Positions 15,235 through 25,123 of a DNA stretch of 64,000 nt are shown here, piece by piece. A program made the position numbers and the translations under genes. Numbering within the stretch: the first letter of the stretch is position 1; the number at the start of each line of letters is the position of its first letter. The DNA comes from Mesorhizobium sp. NBSH29 (lineage in GTDB: Bacteria; Pseudomonadota; Alphaproteobacteria; Rhizobiales; Rhizobiaceae). The stretch lies in the NCBI RefSeq assembly GCF_015500055.1, contig NZ_CP045492.1, forward strand, positions 630,501 through 694,500, read 5' to 3'. Below the pieces are notes generated by a model. That model saw nothing but the letters and a program-made list of their open reading frames with translations. It was not told the DNA's origin and ran no database searches.

Positions 15235-16341
15235 TTAGAAGCTGCGCTGGAAGCGCAGGAAACCGCCGAACTTGCCACCGTCAAACGCATCGACAGTGTC
15301 GTCATCGAAGTTGTCAGCATAGACAACTTCTGGCGTGATCGTCAGGCCGGGCACCAGTTCGTAAGCGACATTGGCAACGGCCGCGAAGTTCTGGTGATCG
15401 TCGTAGCTCAGCTGAACGTTGAAAGCTGCCTTCGGCGAAACTGTCGCCGTCATGCCGCCCCAGACAGCCCAGTCGCCGCCCCACTGACCGTAGAAGTTTG
15501 GCTCGCCAGCATCGTCGCTCTTGAAGCCACCCATGACGAAGGCCGAGATCGTTTGCGTGGCCACGAAGTCCAGGCGTGCCTTGGCAGCCCATTCTTCATA
15601 GACCGAATCATAGCCACCCATGACCGATACGCCGCCCCAGCCCTGCGTGAACTTCACACCGCCGGTGACGTGAGGAACATAGCTGTCGATCGTGTAATCG
15701 TCATAGCCTTCTTCCAGCGCCAGACCGGCCGAGAAGCCGTTGGTGCCGTGGAAAGTGTAAGAGATGGTGTGGATCGACTTTGAAGTCGGGCCATAGGCGA
15801 TCAGATCGTCATTGATCACGTTGCCGGCATAGTTGGAGAACGTGTCAAAGAACGTATCGGTGCGACCGATCAGGAAGCCGCCGAGCTCGATGTAGGCGTG
15901 CTCAACGTCGACAGCCTGCTTCGTGCTGGTGACATCGCCGAAGTTGGTGGCGAGCGTTGTCGTGTCCCAGTTGAAATTGATCTGCATGAACGAGCGCAGC
16001 GTGCCGAGCTCGGTGTCGGTGCGGGCGTCAAGCTTCAGGGCTGCGCGAGCACGCTTGTAGTAGGTGTCGTTGAAGTCAACGATGCCGTTCACCAGGTCCT
16101 TCTTGTCGACCACGTCTTCGTGACCGAGGAAACCGGCGCCGATGTCGTAACGGACGTAGCCGCCAACGTTCAGGCAGGTTTCAGTACCTGGCATGTAATA
16201 AAATCCTGCGCCGTAAACGTCACAGACGCGAACATATTCAACTGGCTCCGGCTCCGCCAAAACGACAGGGTCCGCGGCGCGGGCGCCTGAAATGGCGACA
16301 AGCGATGCTGCCGATCCGAGAATAAGACTTCTGATATTCAT
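15235..16341 (-). CDS. Outer-membrane porin, Omp2b type
   Basis: A 368-residue 16-strand-type porin of the rhizobial/Brucella family. Residues 1-22 are a signal peptide (SLVAISGARA/ADP). The mature N-terminus has YVRVCDVYGAGFYYMPGTET followed by CLNVGGYVRYD; the two cysteines and this wording are diagnostic. The barrel ends GGFLRFQRSF with terminal phenylalanine. The ATG at 16341 has CGGAGC upstream. It is monocistronic with a strong terminator and about 400 bases of upstream region without other genes, fitting high, regulated expression. Confidence 0.93.
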   Translation of the reverse strand: MNIRSLILGSAASLVAISGARAADPVVLAEPEPVEYVRVCDVYGAGFYYMPGTETCLNVGGYVRYDIGAGFLGHEDVVDKKDLVNGIVDFNDTYYKRARAALKLDARTDTELGTLRSFMQINFNWDTTTLATNFGDVTSTKQAVDVEHAYIELGGFLIGRTDTFFDTFSNYAGNVINDDLIAYGPTSKSIHTISYTFHGTNGFSAGLALEEGYDDYTIDSYVPHVTGGVKFTQGWGGVSVMGGYDSVYEEWAAKARLDFVATQTISAFVMGGFKSDDAGEPNFYGQWGGDWAVWGGMTATVSPKAAFNVQLSYDDHQNFAAVANVAYELVPGLTITPEVVYADNFDDDTVDAFDGGKFGGFLRFQRSF

Positions 16342-16740
16342 TCTATGCTCCGAAAATTTTTGCGGGCAGTTCCGCAGAACCACACATTCAAAGGTGAACT
16401 AGCCCCCGCCGCTTCATTTGGGGATTCCCTCCCCGAGTGCACGAAAAAAAAATGCCTTTCGAGCGACCTCTTGGACGATGTGTTTGCCACTGTGGCCGAA
16501 AAGTAACGACTGCCGCAAAGGCAACCTCTAATTGCATCTGAAACTCTTTGCTGGAGGCCCAAGGTGGAACTGAGGAGGACCAAATTCCTGACCTTGCCAT
16601 TGCCATCGGCGCGCTCTCCCGGCTGAGCCCAGCATGTGCGCGAATTTTTAGTGGGCAAGCAGGCTGGCATGCGCGACGCTTGCAACCACTTGCCGCAGAT
16701 GCAGCCAGTGGCTACATGTCGGCAACCAAAGGAGACCCGC
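16342..16740. other. Divergent control region of porin and yggT, no gene seen
   Basis: Some 400 bases with no convincing coding frame on either strand. It holds the porin 5' leader and promoter, an A9 tract at 16443-16451, and, close to its right end, the yggT ribosome-binding site. Frames that cross it have no ribosome-binding site and no family resemblance. Confidence 0.6.
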
Positions 16741-17031
16741 ATGCTCGCTCTGATCCAGACCATCCTCATGGCGCTCGACATTTTCTGGTGGCTGATCATC
16801 GGTTCGGCGATCTTCTCCTGGCTCTATGCGTTCAATGTCGTCAATCCGCGCAACCAGGCCATCGCCGCGATCGGCAACGCGCTGTTTCGTGTGACGGAAC
16901 CGGCCCTGAGGCCAATTCGGAACCGGATGCCAGATCTCGGTGGCATCGACATCGCACCCATCGTCCTCTTGCTCATCATCTTTTTCATCCGTCAGTTTCT
17001 GATCCAGACCGTCGCCCCGATGGTGATCTGA
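16741..17031 (+). CDS. YggT family membrane protein
   Basis: A 96-residue inner-membrane protein with two hydrophobic blocks: [20 protein letters not shown] at the N-terminus and [18 protein letters not shown] near the C-terminus. Between them is the family signature [20 protein letters not shown]. The ATG at 16741 follows AAAGGAGACCC, an excellent ribosome-binding site. It is followed after five bases by the DUF167 gene, an arrangement (yggT-yggU) known widely. YggT-family proteins are linked to membrane or division and osmotic functions, but the molecular role is not settled. Confidence 0.92.
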   Translation: MLALIQTILMALDIFWWLIIGSAIFSWLYAFNVVNPRNQAIAAIGNALFRVTEPALRPIRNRMPDLGGIDIAPIVLLLIIFFIRQFLIQTVAPMVI

Positions 17032-17036
17032 ACCAC

Positions 17037-17366
17037 ATGCGCGCAAGCCCGGTCCGGCTACGCAGCGACGGTCTCGATATTCAGGTGAGGCTAACCCCGC
17101 GCGCCGCAACCGACACGATAGACGGACTGATGGAAGCCGCGGACGGCAGGATTTATATCAAGGTGCGCGTCCGTTCTGTGCCGGAAGGTGGCAGGGCAAA
17201 CACTGCGCTGGAACGCCTCGTCAGCACATGGCTTGGTGTTCCGGTGCGGGATGTGGCGCTGGCGTCAGGCTCGACTTCGCGGATCAAGACCGTACGCATC
17301 GCGGGCGATCCAGCTGAAACCGCAAAACGGCTGCAAGGTCTGATCGGGTGCTTGGCGGATCCGTGA
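17037..17366 (+). CDS. DUF167 (YggU) family protein
   Basis: A 109-residue cytosolic protein: LDIQVRLTPRAATDTIDGL near the N-terminus, then IYIKVRVRSVPEGGRANTAL, and the end GSTSRIKTVRIAGDP. These are the three conserved blocks of DUF167. The ATG at 17037 lies five bases after the yggT stop and probably relies on coupling. Longer frames upstream run through yggT and are not real. The function of the family is unknown. Confidence 0.9.
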   Translation: MRASPVRLRSDGLDIQVRLTPRAATDTIDGLMEAADGRIYIKVRVRSVPEGGRANTALERLVSTWLGVPVRDVALASGSTSRIKTVRIAGDPAETAKRLQGLIGCLADP

Positions 17367-17407
17367 TTTGCCCTTAGTTTGCATTTCTGACACGGAGCAA
17401 GGACGAC

Positions 17408-18010
17408 ATGCGTACATTCCCTGCAGCCCTTATGGTAATTCTAGTCTCAGCCCCTGCCCTGGCGGGTGAGATTTCGAGCGAATATACGGATCTGGATACG
17501 GTGAAAGATTGCGTCACCTATGCAACTGCTGCAGAAGGCGACGGTGAATGGGCCAATCTTGCCTGTGCCGGCTATCGCGGCTTTCCAGTGCTCCTTTCCT
17601 ACAATGACGCACGTGAATCGCTTTTCTACGGCTTTCCGCCGGCAGGCGACGTTGCCCCGGCCTGGGAAAGCTTCAGCGCCTTCAATTCATCCGGCCCGAA
17701 GATCGAATGGCGCGTCGAGGCCTTCGGCGACCGCAAGGTCCCCTTCGCCACCATCCATCGTCGAAATGTCAGCAGTCCGGAAGACTCGGACACCAAAATT
17801 GAAGTGCTGGTGGTCTCAAAGGTTGCCCAGATGGTCGAGCGCGAAAGCTGTGTCATCGGGCTGGTGGTCGCCACGGGCAACAGCAGCGCCAATGAGATGG
17901 CCCGCAAGATCGCCGACGAACAGACCCTCACCTTTGTCTGCGGCGCAGATCAGCGCACTGTCGTCAGCGGAGATATAGAACTGCCCGAATTCTCCCGCAC
18001 GGAGAACTGA
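17408..18010 (+). CDS. Secreted protein of unknown function
   Basis: A 200-residue protein with a clear signal peptide (MRTFPAALMVILVSAPALA/GE). The mature part has four cysteines (KDCVTYAT, LACAGYRG, ESCVIGLV, FVCGADQ), likely giving two disulfide bonds in the periplasm. I recognise no domain. The ATG at 17408 follows GGAGCAAGGA. It lies 41 bases after the DUF167 gene and may be cotranscribed. It converges on the acyltransferase gene. Confidence 0.8.
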   Translation: MRTFPAALMVILVSAPALAGEISSEYTDLDTVKDCVTYATAAEGDGEWANLACAGYRGFPVLLSYNDARESLFYGFPPAGDVAPAWESFSAFNSSGPKIEWRVEAFGDRKVPFATIHRRNVSSPEDSDTKIEVLVVSKVAQMVERESCVIGLVVATGNSSANEMARKIADEQTLTFVCGADQRTVVSGDIELPEFSRTEN

Positions 18011-18018
18011 TACCCGCC

Positions 18019-18948
18019 CTATGAGGACCGGCTCCCCGGTGCCGCTGGCGCGGAACAAAATTCAGCATCGCGGTCAGCGGCAATCGCGTGCACTGTGTGC
18101 TGTTGCAATTGCGCGGCCAGTTCAGCCGGCTCGCCGTCTAGCGCTTCAAGGGCGATAGGTTTTCCGATCGTCACAGAAAAGGCGCGGCCCTTTTTGTTGA
18201 GCAGCTCATGGAAGATCGTCATGTCGCGCAGTTCGGTGGAATATTTGGACAGCAGATAAAACAGCCCCGAGTTACGCGCCGTGATCCGCGCCGGAACAAC
18301 CGGATAGCGATAGCGACGGGCAAGCGAGACAATCGACGTCTGCCACGGGCGCTCGGTCAGAACATCTTCGTTCCAATAGGCTATGCGACCCGACGGAAAC
18401 AGAACCACCGCCTTGTTGGCGGCGAAGGCGCGGGCTGTCATTTCAAGCGTATCGCGGCTCTTGGCGTGTGATTTTTCGCCCTGCCGCCATTCCACGGGAA
18501 TAATCAGATCGCGTAGGCCATTGGCCACGCGCAGCGCATCGCGGTTGGCAAAGATCGCCATGTCGGGACGTACATTCTTCAGCACATCGAAAATCGCGAC
18601 CCCGTCGGGGATGCCGGTCGGATGGGTGGGCGCGAGAATAAAACCCTCGTTTCTCGGAAGGTTTTCAAGGCCGTCCACCGTAACATCCAGTGACAGCAGG
18701 TCGCTGAGGTAGGACATGGCATCCCAACCGGACATGTCGGCAACCGTGTCGGCCATGTCGACCGCCTGGCGATAATGCAAAAAGCGCAGCAGGAACGGCC
18801 GCAGCAGCGGCCACATGGGATGGCGCGACAGCTTGGTCGACCGCTCGGCGATCATCTGGTCGACGATATGCGCATTGTCGCCTGTGGTTCCAAACCACCG
18901 CGCACCGAGCGTTGCTGTGAAGCCGGATGGCGTCATCCGCGAATCCAT
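18019..18948 (-). CDS. Lysophospholipid acyltransferase-like protein
   Basis: A 309-residue PlsC-like acyltransferase. The acceptor-site block is APTHPTGIPDGVAIFDVL with His109 and Asp115 (HX5D, as in the haemolysin-like/ornithine-lipid acyltransferase branch rather than the HX4D of classical PlsC). A second block VLFPSGRIAYW corresponds to the FPEGxR motif with serine in place of glutamate's neighbour. It likely acylates a lysolipid at the inner membrane; the substrate is not readable. It follows lptE on the same strand after 99 bases; in many rhizobia that place is taken by holA. Confidence 0.8.
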   Translation of the reverse strand: MDSRMTPSGFTATLGARWFGTTGDNAHIVDQMIAERSTKLSRHPMWPLLRPFLLRFLHYRQAVDMADTVADMSGWDAMSYLSDLLSLDVTVDGLENLPRNEGFILAPTHPTGIPDGVAIFDVLKNVRPDMAIFANRDALRVANGLRDLIIPVEWRQGEKSHAKSRDTLEMTARAFAANKAVVLFPSGRIAYWNEDVLTERPWQTSIVSLARRYRYPVVPARITARNSGLFYLLSKYSTELRDMTIFHELLNKKGRAFSVTIGKPIALEALDGEPAELAAQLQQHTVHAIAADRDAEFCSAPAAPGSRSS

Positions 18949-19047
18949 TCCCTGAACTCCGTTAGCGCTGTTTGGCCCAAACCTGTGACGCGGTCATGAC
19001 ACGCAGCCTACACCAAAAACGCCGCGAATGTTGTTCCTCGCGTGCCG

Positions 19048-19605
19048 CTAGCGGGAGGCCAGGCGTTCGATATCCTGCGCAACAGCCAGCCGCACAAGTT
19101 CTGCAAGTTCACGCGCGGCCCGGTTCTCAGCATCTCGAATTGCCCGCATTTTGGCAAATTCCTGCCGTGGGGCGTCATAGGACGAAGAAATCTGGCGGCG
19201 CCCACTCCCCACCGCCGCACCATCCTTGGACAGTCGGTAGTTCGAAACCATGGTGACTGTACCAGCCGTCGGCTCGTCTTCATCACCCACCTGAATGATC
19301 GCCGCAGCCTCTTTTTGCGCCACAACCCCAAGATCGAGCGTATAGACCGGACTGGCGGGTTGCCCCTTGCCACCACCGAACAGGAAAATCAGATGGTTGC
19401 GCATCTCCTGGCCATAGCGTGTCGATTCCGGTTTGATCGACACGGACTGAAGTGCCGTCCCCATATCGGCTCCCCCGCTTGTGGTCGCGACATAGGTTCC
19501 ATAAAGCGGCCGCACAGTGCAGGCTGCAGTAAAGGCCACGCAGGTAACCACCGCTGCCCGAAGCAGCAGGCTCACGATAGTGCTGTTTCGCTCAGGCAAC
19601 GACAT
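19048..19605 (-). CDS. lptE: LPS-assembly lipoprotein LptE
   Basis: A 185-residue lipoprotein: hydrophobic signal followed by the lipobox FTAAC with Cys29, then VRPLYGTY, typical of alphaproteobacterial LptE. It plugs the LptD barrel and helps deliver LPS to the cell surface. Its start overlaps the leuS stop by 14 bases, so it is coupled to leuS, the usual order in this group. The C-terminal helix ([20 protein letters not shown]) is also family-like. Confidence 0.9.
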   Translation of the reverse strand: MSLPERNSTIVSLLLRAAVVTCVAFTAACTVRPLYGTYVATTSGGADMGTALQSVSIKPESTRYGQEMRNHLIFLFGGGKGQPASPVYTLDLGVVAQKEAAAIIQVGDEDEPTAGTVTMVSNYRLSKDGAAVGSGRRQISSSYDAPRQEFAKMRAIRDAENRAARELAELVRLAVAQDIERLASR

Positions 19606-22237
19606 TGACGATTCTCTGCGGAACGACGATCACTTTACGAGGCGGCTTGCCCTCAAGCGCCTTCTGCACGAAGTCGAGGGCGAGCGCCGCTTGCTCGACT
19701 GTACCTTGGTCTGCGTCGCGGGCAATTGTCAAATCGCCACGCTTCTTGCCGTTCACCTGCACCGGATAGGTGACATCATTGTCGACGGTTAGCCCCGCCT
19801 CAAAGGCAGGCCACGGCTGGTTGGCGACGAAATCCTGGCCACCCAGGGCCGACCAGCATTCCTCTGCCAGATGCGGCATCATCGGCGCGATCATCAGGAC
19901 CAGCATTTCCGTGGCTTCACGCAGGGCACCCGCCATCTCTGGCTTCGCCGTGCCGGCCGCCAGCGGGCCTGCCTGCGCGTTCAACACATTGACCAGTTCG
20001 TAGAGCCGCGCGACGGCCTTGTTGAAGCCAAGCCGACCGATATCCTCACCCACTGCCTTTACTGTCTTATGGGCAGCCGCGGAAAGCTGCGCAGCTTCGC
20101 CCGCACTGCCTGCCTGCGGCGCGATGCCGGCCAGATGCGGCGCGGTTTCCGAGACCAGCCGCCAGACGCGCTGCACAAAGCGGTGCGCGCCTTCAACGCC
20201 GGCCTCGGTCCAGATCACGTCGCGTTCAGGCGGGGAATCCGACAGCACAAACCAGCGCGCGGTGTCGGCACCATAGCTGGCCAGAATGTCATCGGGATCA
20301 ACCACATTCTTCTTCGATTTCGACATCTTCTCGATAGCGCCGATCTCGACCGGAGAGCCGTCGGCAATCAGCGTTGCACTGCGCTTTCCATCGATCTCCT
20401 CGATCTCCACCTCTGACGGCTGAACAAAGCGACCCTTGCCACCGCTACCGGCACGATAGGTCTCGTGCACCACCATGCCCTGCGTGAAAAGCCCGTCGAA
20501 TGGCTCTTCAACGGCATTCAGATGCCCGGTAACCTTCATCGCCCGTATGAAGAACCGTGAATAAAGCAGATGCAGGATCGCATGCTCGACACCGCCAATA
20601 TACTGGTTCACCGGCAGCCAGCCGTTGGCCCCGTCCACCGCCGAAAGCGTCGTTGGCGCGTTTTCATTCCACGGATCGGTAAAGCGGGCAAAATACCATG
20701 ACGAATCCACAAATGTATCCATCGTGTCGGTATCGCGCACGGCCTTTGAGCCACATGTCGGACAGTCCACATGCTTCCATGTCGGATGGTGATCCAGTGG
20801 GTTGCCAGGCTTATCAAAAGTAACGTCCATCGGCAGTTCGACCGGCAGATCCTTGTCTGGCACCGGTACAGCACCACAGGACTGGCAGTGGATGACCGGG
20901 ATGGGGCAGCCCCAATAGCGCTGGCGCGAAATCAGCCAGTCGCGCAGGCGAAACTGCACCTTGCGTTCGCCCTGTGGACGCCCATTGATCGTGGTCTCGC
21001 TCAGCCGCTTCGCAACGTCATCAAAAGCCGCCTTCGGCGTCATGCCATTGAGAAAGCGCGAATTGATCATCACGCCATCATCAACAAACGCCTCGTCGAT
21101 GATCTGGAATGTCGCTGCATCGCCATCTTCAGGCATGACGACAGGCACAACTTTCAGGCCATACTTGTTGGCGAAATCAAGATCCCGCTGGTCGCCGGAC
21201 GGGCAGCCAAAGATCGCGCCCGTGCCGTAATCCATCAGCACGAAATTGGCGACATAGACCGGCAGCGTCCAGCTTTCATCAAACGGATGAACCACGCGAA
21301 CACCGGTGTCAAAGCCCCGCTTTTCGGCAGTTTCCAACGCTTCGGCCGAGGTGCCCATATGGCGCACTTCATCGATGAACGCCTTCAGTTCGGGGTTATT
21401 TTCAGCCGCCTTGCGCGCCAGGGGATGATCCGCGGCCACTGCCATGAAGGAAGCGCCGAAAATCGTATCCGGCCGGGTCGTGTAAACCTCCAGCTCGCTC
21501 TCGCCCTCCGGCGCGCTTGCGGCATCAAGCTTCCAGCGCAGCAACATGCCTTCCGAGCGGCCAATCCAGTTCGCCTGCATGGTGCGCACTTTTTCGGGCC
21601 AGCGGTCGAGCGTATCCAGCCCGTCCAGAAGCTCCTGCGCCATGCTCGTGATCTTGAAAAACCATTGCGTCAGGTCACGCTGTTCCACCAGCGCATCCGA
21701 GCGCCAGCCGCGACCGTCGATCACCTGCTCGTTGGCGAGCACCGTCATGTCGACGGGGTCCCAGTTCACCTTGGCCGACCGGCGCTCCACCAGCCCGGCA
21801 CTCCAAAAATCAACGAACAGCTTTTGCTGGTGGCGATAATAATCTGGATCACAGGTGGCGAATTCGCGCGCCCAGTCCAGCGAGAGACCCATGGTCTTGA
21901 GCTGGCCCTTCATTGTCTCGATATTGGCATAGGTCCAGTCGCGCGGATTGACCTTGTTGTCGCGCGCCGCATTCTCGGCCGGAAGACCGAATGCATCCCA
22001 GCCCATCGGATGCAGCACATTGTAGCCCATGGCCCGGCGCCAGCGGGCGATGACATCGCCCATCGTATAGTTGCGCACGTGGCCCATATGGATGCGACCC
22101 GACGGATAGGGGAACATCTCGAGCACAAAATATTTCGGGCGCGGGTCGTCATTCTTCGTGGTGAAGAGTTCCGCCTCGTTCCACGCCTTTTGCCACTTCG
22201 GCTCTGCTGCGCGAGGGTTGTATCGTTCGGTTGCCAT
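19592..22237 (-). CDS. leuS: Leucyl-tRNA synthetase
   Basis: An 881-residue class I synthetase. The HIGH motif appears as HMGH at residues 50-53 ([15 protein letters not shown]), the KMSKS motif as EKMSKSKKN, and the LeuRS-type editing and zinc-ribbon regions are present ([26 protein letters not shown]). It charges tRNA-Leu. The start is ATG 22237 (MATERYNPR); an in-frame extension to 22363 would overlap the divergent yggS start and is rejected. Confidence 0.97.
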   Translation of the reverse strand: MATERYNPRAAEPKWQKAWNEAELFTTKNDDPRPKYFVLEMFPYPSGRIHMGHVRNYTMGDVIARWRRAMGYNVLHPMGWDAFGLPAENAARDNKVNPRDWTYANIETMKGQLKTMGLSLDWAREFATCDPDYYRHQQKLFVDFWSAGLVERRSAKVNWDPVDMTVLANEQVIDGRGWRSDALVEQRDLTQWFFKITSMAQELLDGLDTLDRWPEKVRTMQANWIGRSEGMLLRWKLDAASAPEGESELEVYTTRPDTIFGASFMAVAADHPLARKAAENNPELKAFIDEVRHMGTSAEALETAEKRGFDTGVRVVHPFDESWTLPVYVANFVLMDYGTGAIFGCPSGDQRDLDFANKYGLKVVPVVMPEDGDAATFQIIDEAFVDDGVMINSRFLNGMTPKAAFDDVAKRLSETTINGRPQGERKVQFRLRDWLISRQRYWGCPIPVIHCQSCGAVPVPDKDLPVELPMDVTFDKPGNPLDHHPTWKHVDCPTCGSKAVRDTDTMDTFVDSSWYFARFTDPWNENAPTTLSAVDGANGWLPVNQYIGGVEHAILHLLYSRFFIRAMKVTGHLNAVEEPFDGLFTQGMVVHETYRAGSGGKGRFVQPSEVEIEEIDGKRSATLIADGSPVEIGAIEKMSKSKKNVVDPDDILASYGADTARWFVLSDSPPERDVIWTEAGVEGAHRFVQRVWRLVSETAPHLAGIAPQAGSAGEAAQLSAAAHKTVKAVGEDIGRLGFNKAVARLYELVNVLNAQAGPLAAGTAKPEMAGALREATEMLVLMIAPMMPHLAEECWSALGGQDFVANQPWPAFEAGLTVDNDVTYPVQVNGKKRGDLTIARDADQGTVEQAALALDFVQKALEGKPPRKVIVVPQRIVNVVA

Positions 22238-22336
22238 GCCCGTATTTTCGCCTATGAAGAAATGCCGGAGACGTTCACCATGCTTTGCCGAACCCGTCAA
22301 CTCCGGGCGGCAAATGGAGACTAGGAAGAAGCGTTC

Positions 22337-22999
22337 ATGCACGACATAACCGCCGCTTTTCATGAGGTAAAACAGCGCATTGCCGCCGCTTCTGAGGAGG
22401 CCGGGAGGCCGGCGGATGCAGTGACGCTGGTGGCTGTATCAAAGACCTTTGACGCTGACGAAATCCGTCCCGTCCTCGACGGAGGCCAGCGCGTCTTCGG
22501 CGAGAACCGGGTCCAGGAGGCGCAAGGCAAATGGCCTGCTCTGCGGGCTGCGTTTCCAGACCTCGAGCTGCACCTGATCGGCCCGCTCCAATCCAACAAG
22601 GCAGCCGACGCGGTGGCGCTGTTTGATGTGATCGAAACCGTCGACCGTGAAAAGATCGCAGCCGCGCTCGGCGCCGAAATCACAAAACAAAAGAAAGACT
22701 TGCGGCTTTATGTCCAGGTCAACACAGGCTCCGAACCACAAAAGGCCGGCATCGAGCCAACCGAGGCAGTCGCCTTCGTCTCGCGCTGCCGTGATGTCCA
22801 TGGCCTCAAGATCGAAGGCCTGATGTGCATCCCGCCCGCCGACGAGAATCCCGGCCCCCATTTTGCCCTCCTGGAAAAGCTTTCCCGCGAGGCCGGCGTG
22901 GCAAAACTTTCGATGGGCATGTCGGGTGATTATGAAACCGCCACCGCCTTTGGTGCCACCAGTGTGCGCGTCGGTTCCGCCATTTTCGGCTCCCGCTAG
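22337..22999 (+). CDS. YggS/PLPBP family PLP-binding protein
   Basis: A 220-residue single-domain alanine-racemase-fold protein that binds PLP and takes part in vitamin B6 homeostasis without known catalysis. The PLP lysine is Lys36 in [13 protein letters not shown]; other family blocks are [59 protein letters not shown] and [11 protein letters not shown]. The ATG at 22337 follows AGGAAGAAG. It diverges from leuS with 99 bases between them. Confidence 0.95.
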   Translation: MHDITAAFHEVKQRIAAASEEAGRPADAVTLVAVSKTFDADEIRPVLDGGQRVFGENRVQEAQGKWPALRAAFPDLELHLIGPLQSNKAADAVALFDVIETVDREKIAAALGAEITKQKKDLRLYVQVNTGSEPQKAGIEPTEAVAFVSRCRDVHGLKIEGLMCIPPADENPGPHFALLEKLSREAGVAKLSMGMSGDYETATAFGATSVRVGSAIFGSR

Positions 23000-23022
23000 G
23001 CCAGCTGTGCCGCGAAGTTGGG

Positions 23023-23928
23023 TCAAAGGGCGACGCTTTGAGCCAGAAAATCGACAAACGCCCGGACCCGCGCCGGCAAATGGCGCGACGCCCCGACATA
23101 AACGGCATGGACCGGCTCTGCCTCTCGGGAGCGAAACGCGCCCATCACCTCGATCAGTCGACCGTCTGCCATATCCCGCGCGACATGCCACCGCGCCAGT
23201 TGCGCGATGCCGCCTCCGGCCAACGCCAGAAGACGCATAGCCTCCCCATCACTGACCAGCGGCCCGCCTGAGGGCACCACCCGAATGTCATCCCCGTCCC
23301 GGCCCGTCAGTGTCCACCCGGCGACATGGCGTGTGAAACAAAAGCCAATCAGGCTGTGCCGGTCGAGATCGGCCGGTGCATCCGGTGTCCCGTGCTTTTC
23401 GAGATAGGCTGGAGCTGCCACAAGCACCATCGGGCTTTGGCCAAGCTTGCGTGCCGTCAACCGCGAATCTGCAAGCGGCCCGGCGCGGATGGCGACATCG
23501 GCCCGCTCGTCGAGAAGGTCGACGATCCGGTCGGTCAACATCAGATCCACCTGCACTTCGGGATGTGCCACCTGAAAGGCCGGGATCAACGGGATCAGCA
23601 CATGCTGGCCGAACGGCACGAACGAGTTCACCCGCAGTCGGCCTCGCGGCGCAGCCCCCCGTGAAGCCTCGCGCTCGGCCTCGTCTAGGTCAGCCAGTAT
23701 TTGCAGGCCTTTTTCATAAAAAGCCGCACCTTCCGCGGTGACCTGCAATTTGCGTGTCGTGCGGCGCAAAAGCACGGTGCCCAGCCGATCTTCGAGCCGT
23801 GTCACCAGCTTGCTGACTGCCGACGGTGTCAGCCGCAACGCGCGCCCTGCAGCCGACAGGCTGCCCAGCTCGACTACCCTTAAAAAGACTTCGATCTCGC
23901 CGGATCGGTTGAGTTCTATGTGGCTCAT
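23023..23928 (-). CDS. LysR-type transcriptional regulator
   Basis: A 301-residue LysR regulator: winged helix-turn-helix at residues 8-65 (EVFLRVVELGSLSAAGRALRL, TPSAVSKLVTRLEDRLG) and a periplasmic-binding-like effector domain from about 90. It diverges from the aldo/keto reductase gene; the palindrome at 23931-23945 abuts its start. The usual behaviour would be repression of itself and effector-dependent control of the reductase gene. The effector is unknown. Confidence 0.93.
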   Translation of the reverse strand: MSHIELNRSGEIEVFLRVVELGSLSAAGRALRLTPSAVSKLVTRLEDRLGTVLLRRTTRKLQVTAEGAAFYEKGLQILADLDEAEREASRGAAPRGRLRVNSFVPFGQHVLIPLIPAFQVAHPEVQVDLMLTDRIVDLLDERADVAIRAGPLADSRLTARKLGQSPMVLVAAPAYLEKHGTPDAPADLDRHSLIGFCFTRHVAGWTLTGRDGDDIRVVPSGGPLVSDGEAMRLLALAGGGIAQLARWHVARDMADGRLIEVMGAFRSREAEPVHAVYVGASRHLPARVRAFVDFLAQSVAL

Positions 23929-23930
23929 TT

Positions 23931-23945
23931 GTGAATGTATTTCAC
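23931..23945. promoter_or_regulatory. Palindrome between the LysR gene and the aldo/keto reductase gene
   Basis: GTGAATGTATTTCAC is a perfect five-base-arm inverted repeat (GTGAA-N5-TTCAC), three bases from the LysR start. Its size and dyad fit a LysR-type binding site, and it lies in the divergent control region. Binding is inferred. Confidence 0.5.
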
Positions 23946-24042
23946 ATTATGTTGCTCAAATTCAAGTCTGGCTCACAAATCCTCTCGCACCCATCTCCAG
24001 CCAACCAGCGCGCAATCGCGTTCCTCACCAAAGGACAAGCAG

Positions 24043-25077
24043 ATGGAATATAGAAATCTCGGCGCATCCGGCCTCAGGGTGCCGGCTCTCAGTTTTGGAG
24101 CCGGCACTTTTGGCGGCTCCGGCCCCCTGTTCGGCGCCTGGGGCACCAGTGATGCGCAGGAAGCGCGACGCTTGGTTGACATCTGCCTCGATGCCGGCGT
24201 CAATTTGTTCGACAGCGCCGATGTCTATTCGGACGGCGCCTCCGAAACTGTGCTGGGCGAGGCGATCAAAGGCCGCCGCGACAAAGTGCTGATCTCGACA
24301 AAGATGGCCTTGCCGACAGGCGATGGCCCGGCTGACTACGGCACCTCGCGTTCGCGGTTGATCAGCGCGGTCGACAAGGCGCTGAAACGTCTCGGCACCG
24401 ACTATATCGATCTTCTGCAGCTACACGCCTATGACGCCGCGACGCCGATTGAGGAAGTGATGTCGACGCTGGACGCGCTGATCCGCGCCGGCAAGCTGCG
24501 TTACACCGGCGTCTCCAACTTTTCCGGTTGGCAGCTGATGAAATCGCAAGGCATCGCCCAGCAGAATGGCTGGTCGCCCTATGTCGCCCACCAGGTCTAT
24601 TATTCGCTTCTGGGTCGCGATTACGAATGGGAGCTGATGCCGCTGGGCCGCGATCAGGGCGTTGGCGCGCTGGTATGGTCGCCGCTCGGCTGGGGCCGCC
24701 TGACCGGAAAGATCCGCCGCGGCACACCGCTTCCCGAAGGCAGTCGTCTGCACGAAACGGCGCAGTTTGGCCCGCCCGTCGAGGACGAGCATCTGTTCAA
24801 GGTAGTCGAGGCGCTGGACGCCGTAACGAAGGAAACCGGCAAGACCGTGCCGCAGATCGCCATCAACTGGCTGCTCCAGCGACCGACAGTCTCGTCCGTC
24901 ATCATCGGCGCCCGCAATGAAAAGCAGCTGCGCGACAATCTGGGCGCGGTCGGATGGGCGCTGAGCGCAGACCAGATAGCAAGGCTCGATGCGGCCAGCG
25001 CAGTGACCGCGCCCTACCCCTATTTCCCCTACCAACGCCAGGAAGGATTTGCCCGGCTGAACCCGCCGATGGTGTGA
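24043..25077 (+). CDS. Aldo/keto reductase
   Basis: A 344-residue AKR-fold NADPH oxidoreductase. The catalytic tetrad is seen at Asp57, Tyr62, Lys87 and His128 (NLFDSADVYSDG, ISTKM, LLQLHAYD). The start MEYRNLGASGLRVPALSFG is that of the AKR family related to YajO/potassium-channel beta subunits; the C-terminus has the cofactor-gripping VIIGARNEKQLRDNL. The ATG at 24043 follows AAAGGACAAG; a longer frame to 23935 would overlap the LysR control region. Probably regulated by the adjacent LysR protein; natural substrate unknown. Confidence 0.93.
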   Translation: MEYRNLGASGLRVPALSFGAGTFGGSGPLFGAWGTSDAQEARRLVDICLDAGVNLFDSADVYSDGASETVLGEAIKGRRDKVLISTKMALPTGDGPADYGTSRSRLISAVDKALKRLGTDYIDLLQLHAYDAATPIEEVMSTLDALIRAGKLRYTGVSNFSGWQLMKSQGIAQQNGWSPYVAHQVYYSLLGRDYEWELMPLGRDQGVGALVWSPLGWGRLTGKIRRGTPLPEGSRLHETAQFGPPVEDEHLFKVVEALDAVTKETGKTVPQIAINWLLQRPTVSSVIIGARNEKQLRDNLGAVGWALSADQIARLDAASAVTAPYPYFPYQRQEGFARLNPPMV

Positions 25078-25123
25078 GCTGCCTGCAGCAGGGAACGGTG
25101 CACTGCACCGCTCCCCTCCCCCC

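Noticed and set aside
20771-22324. 517-codon rightward frame over leuS
   Set aside because: Antisense to a fully conserved synthetase; no ribosome-binding site and no family features.
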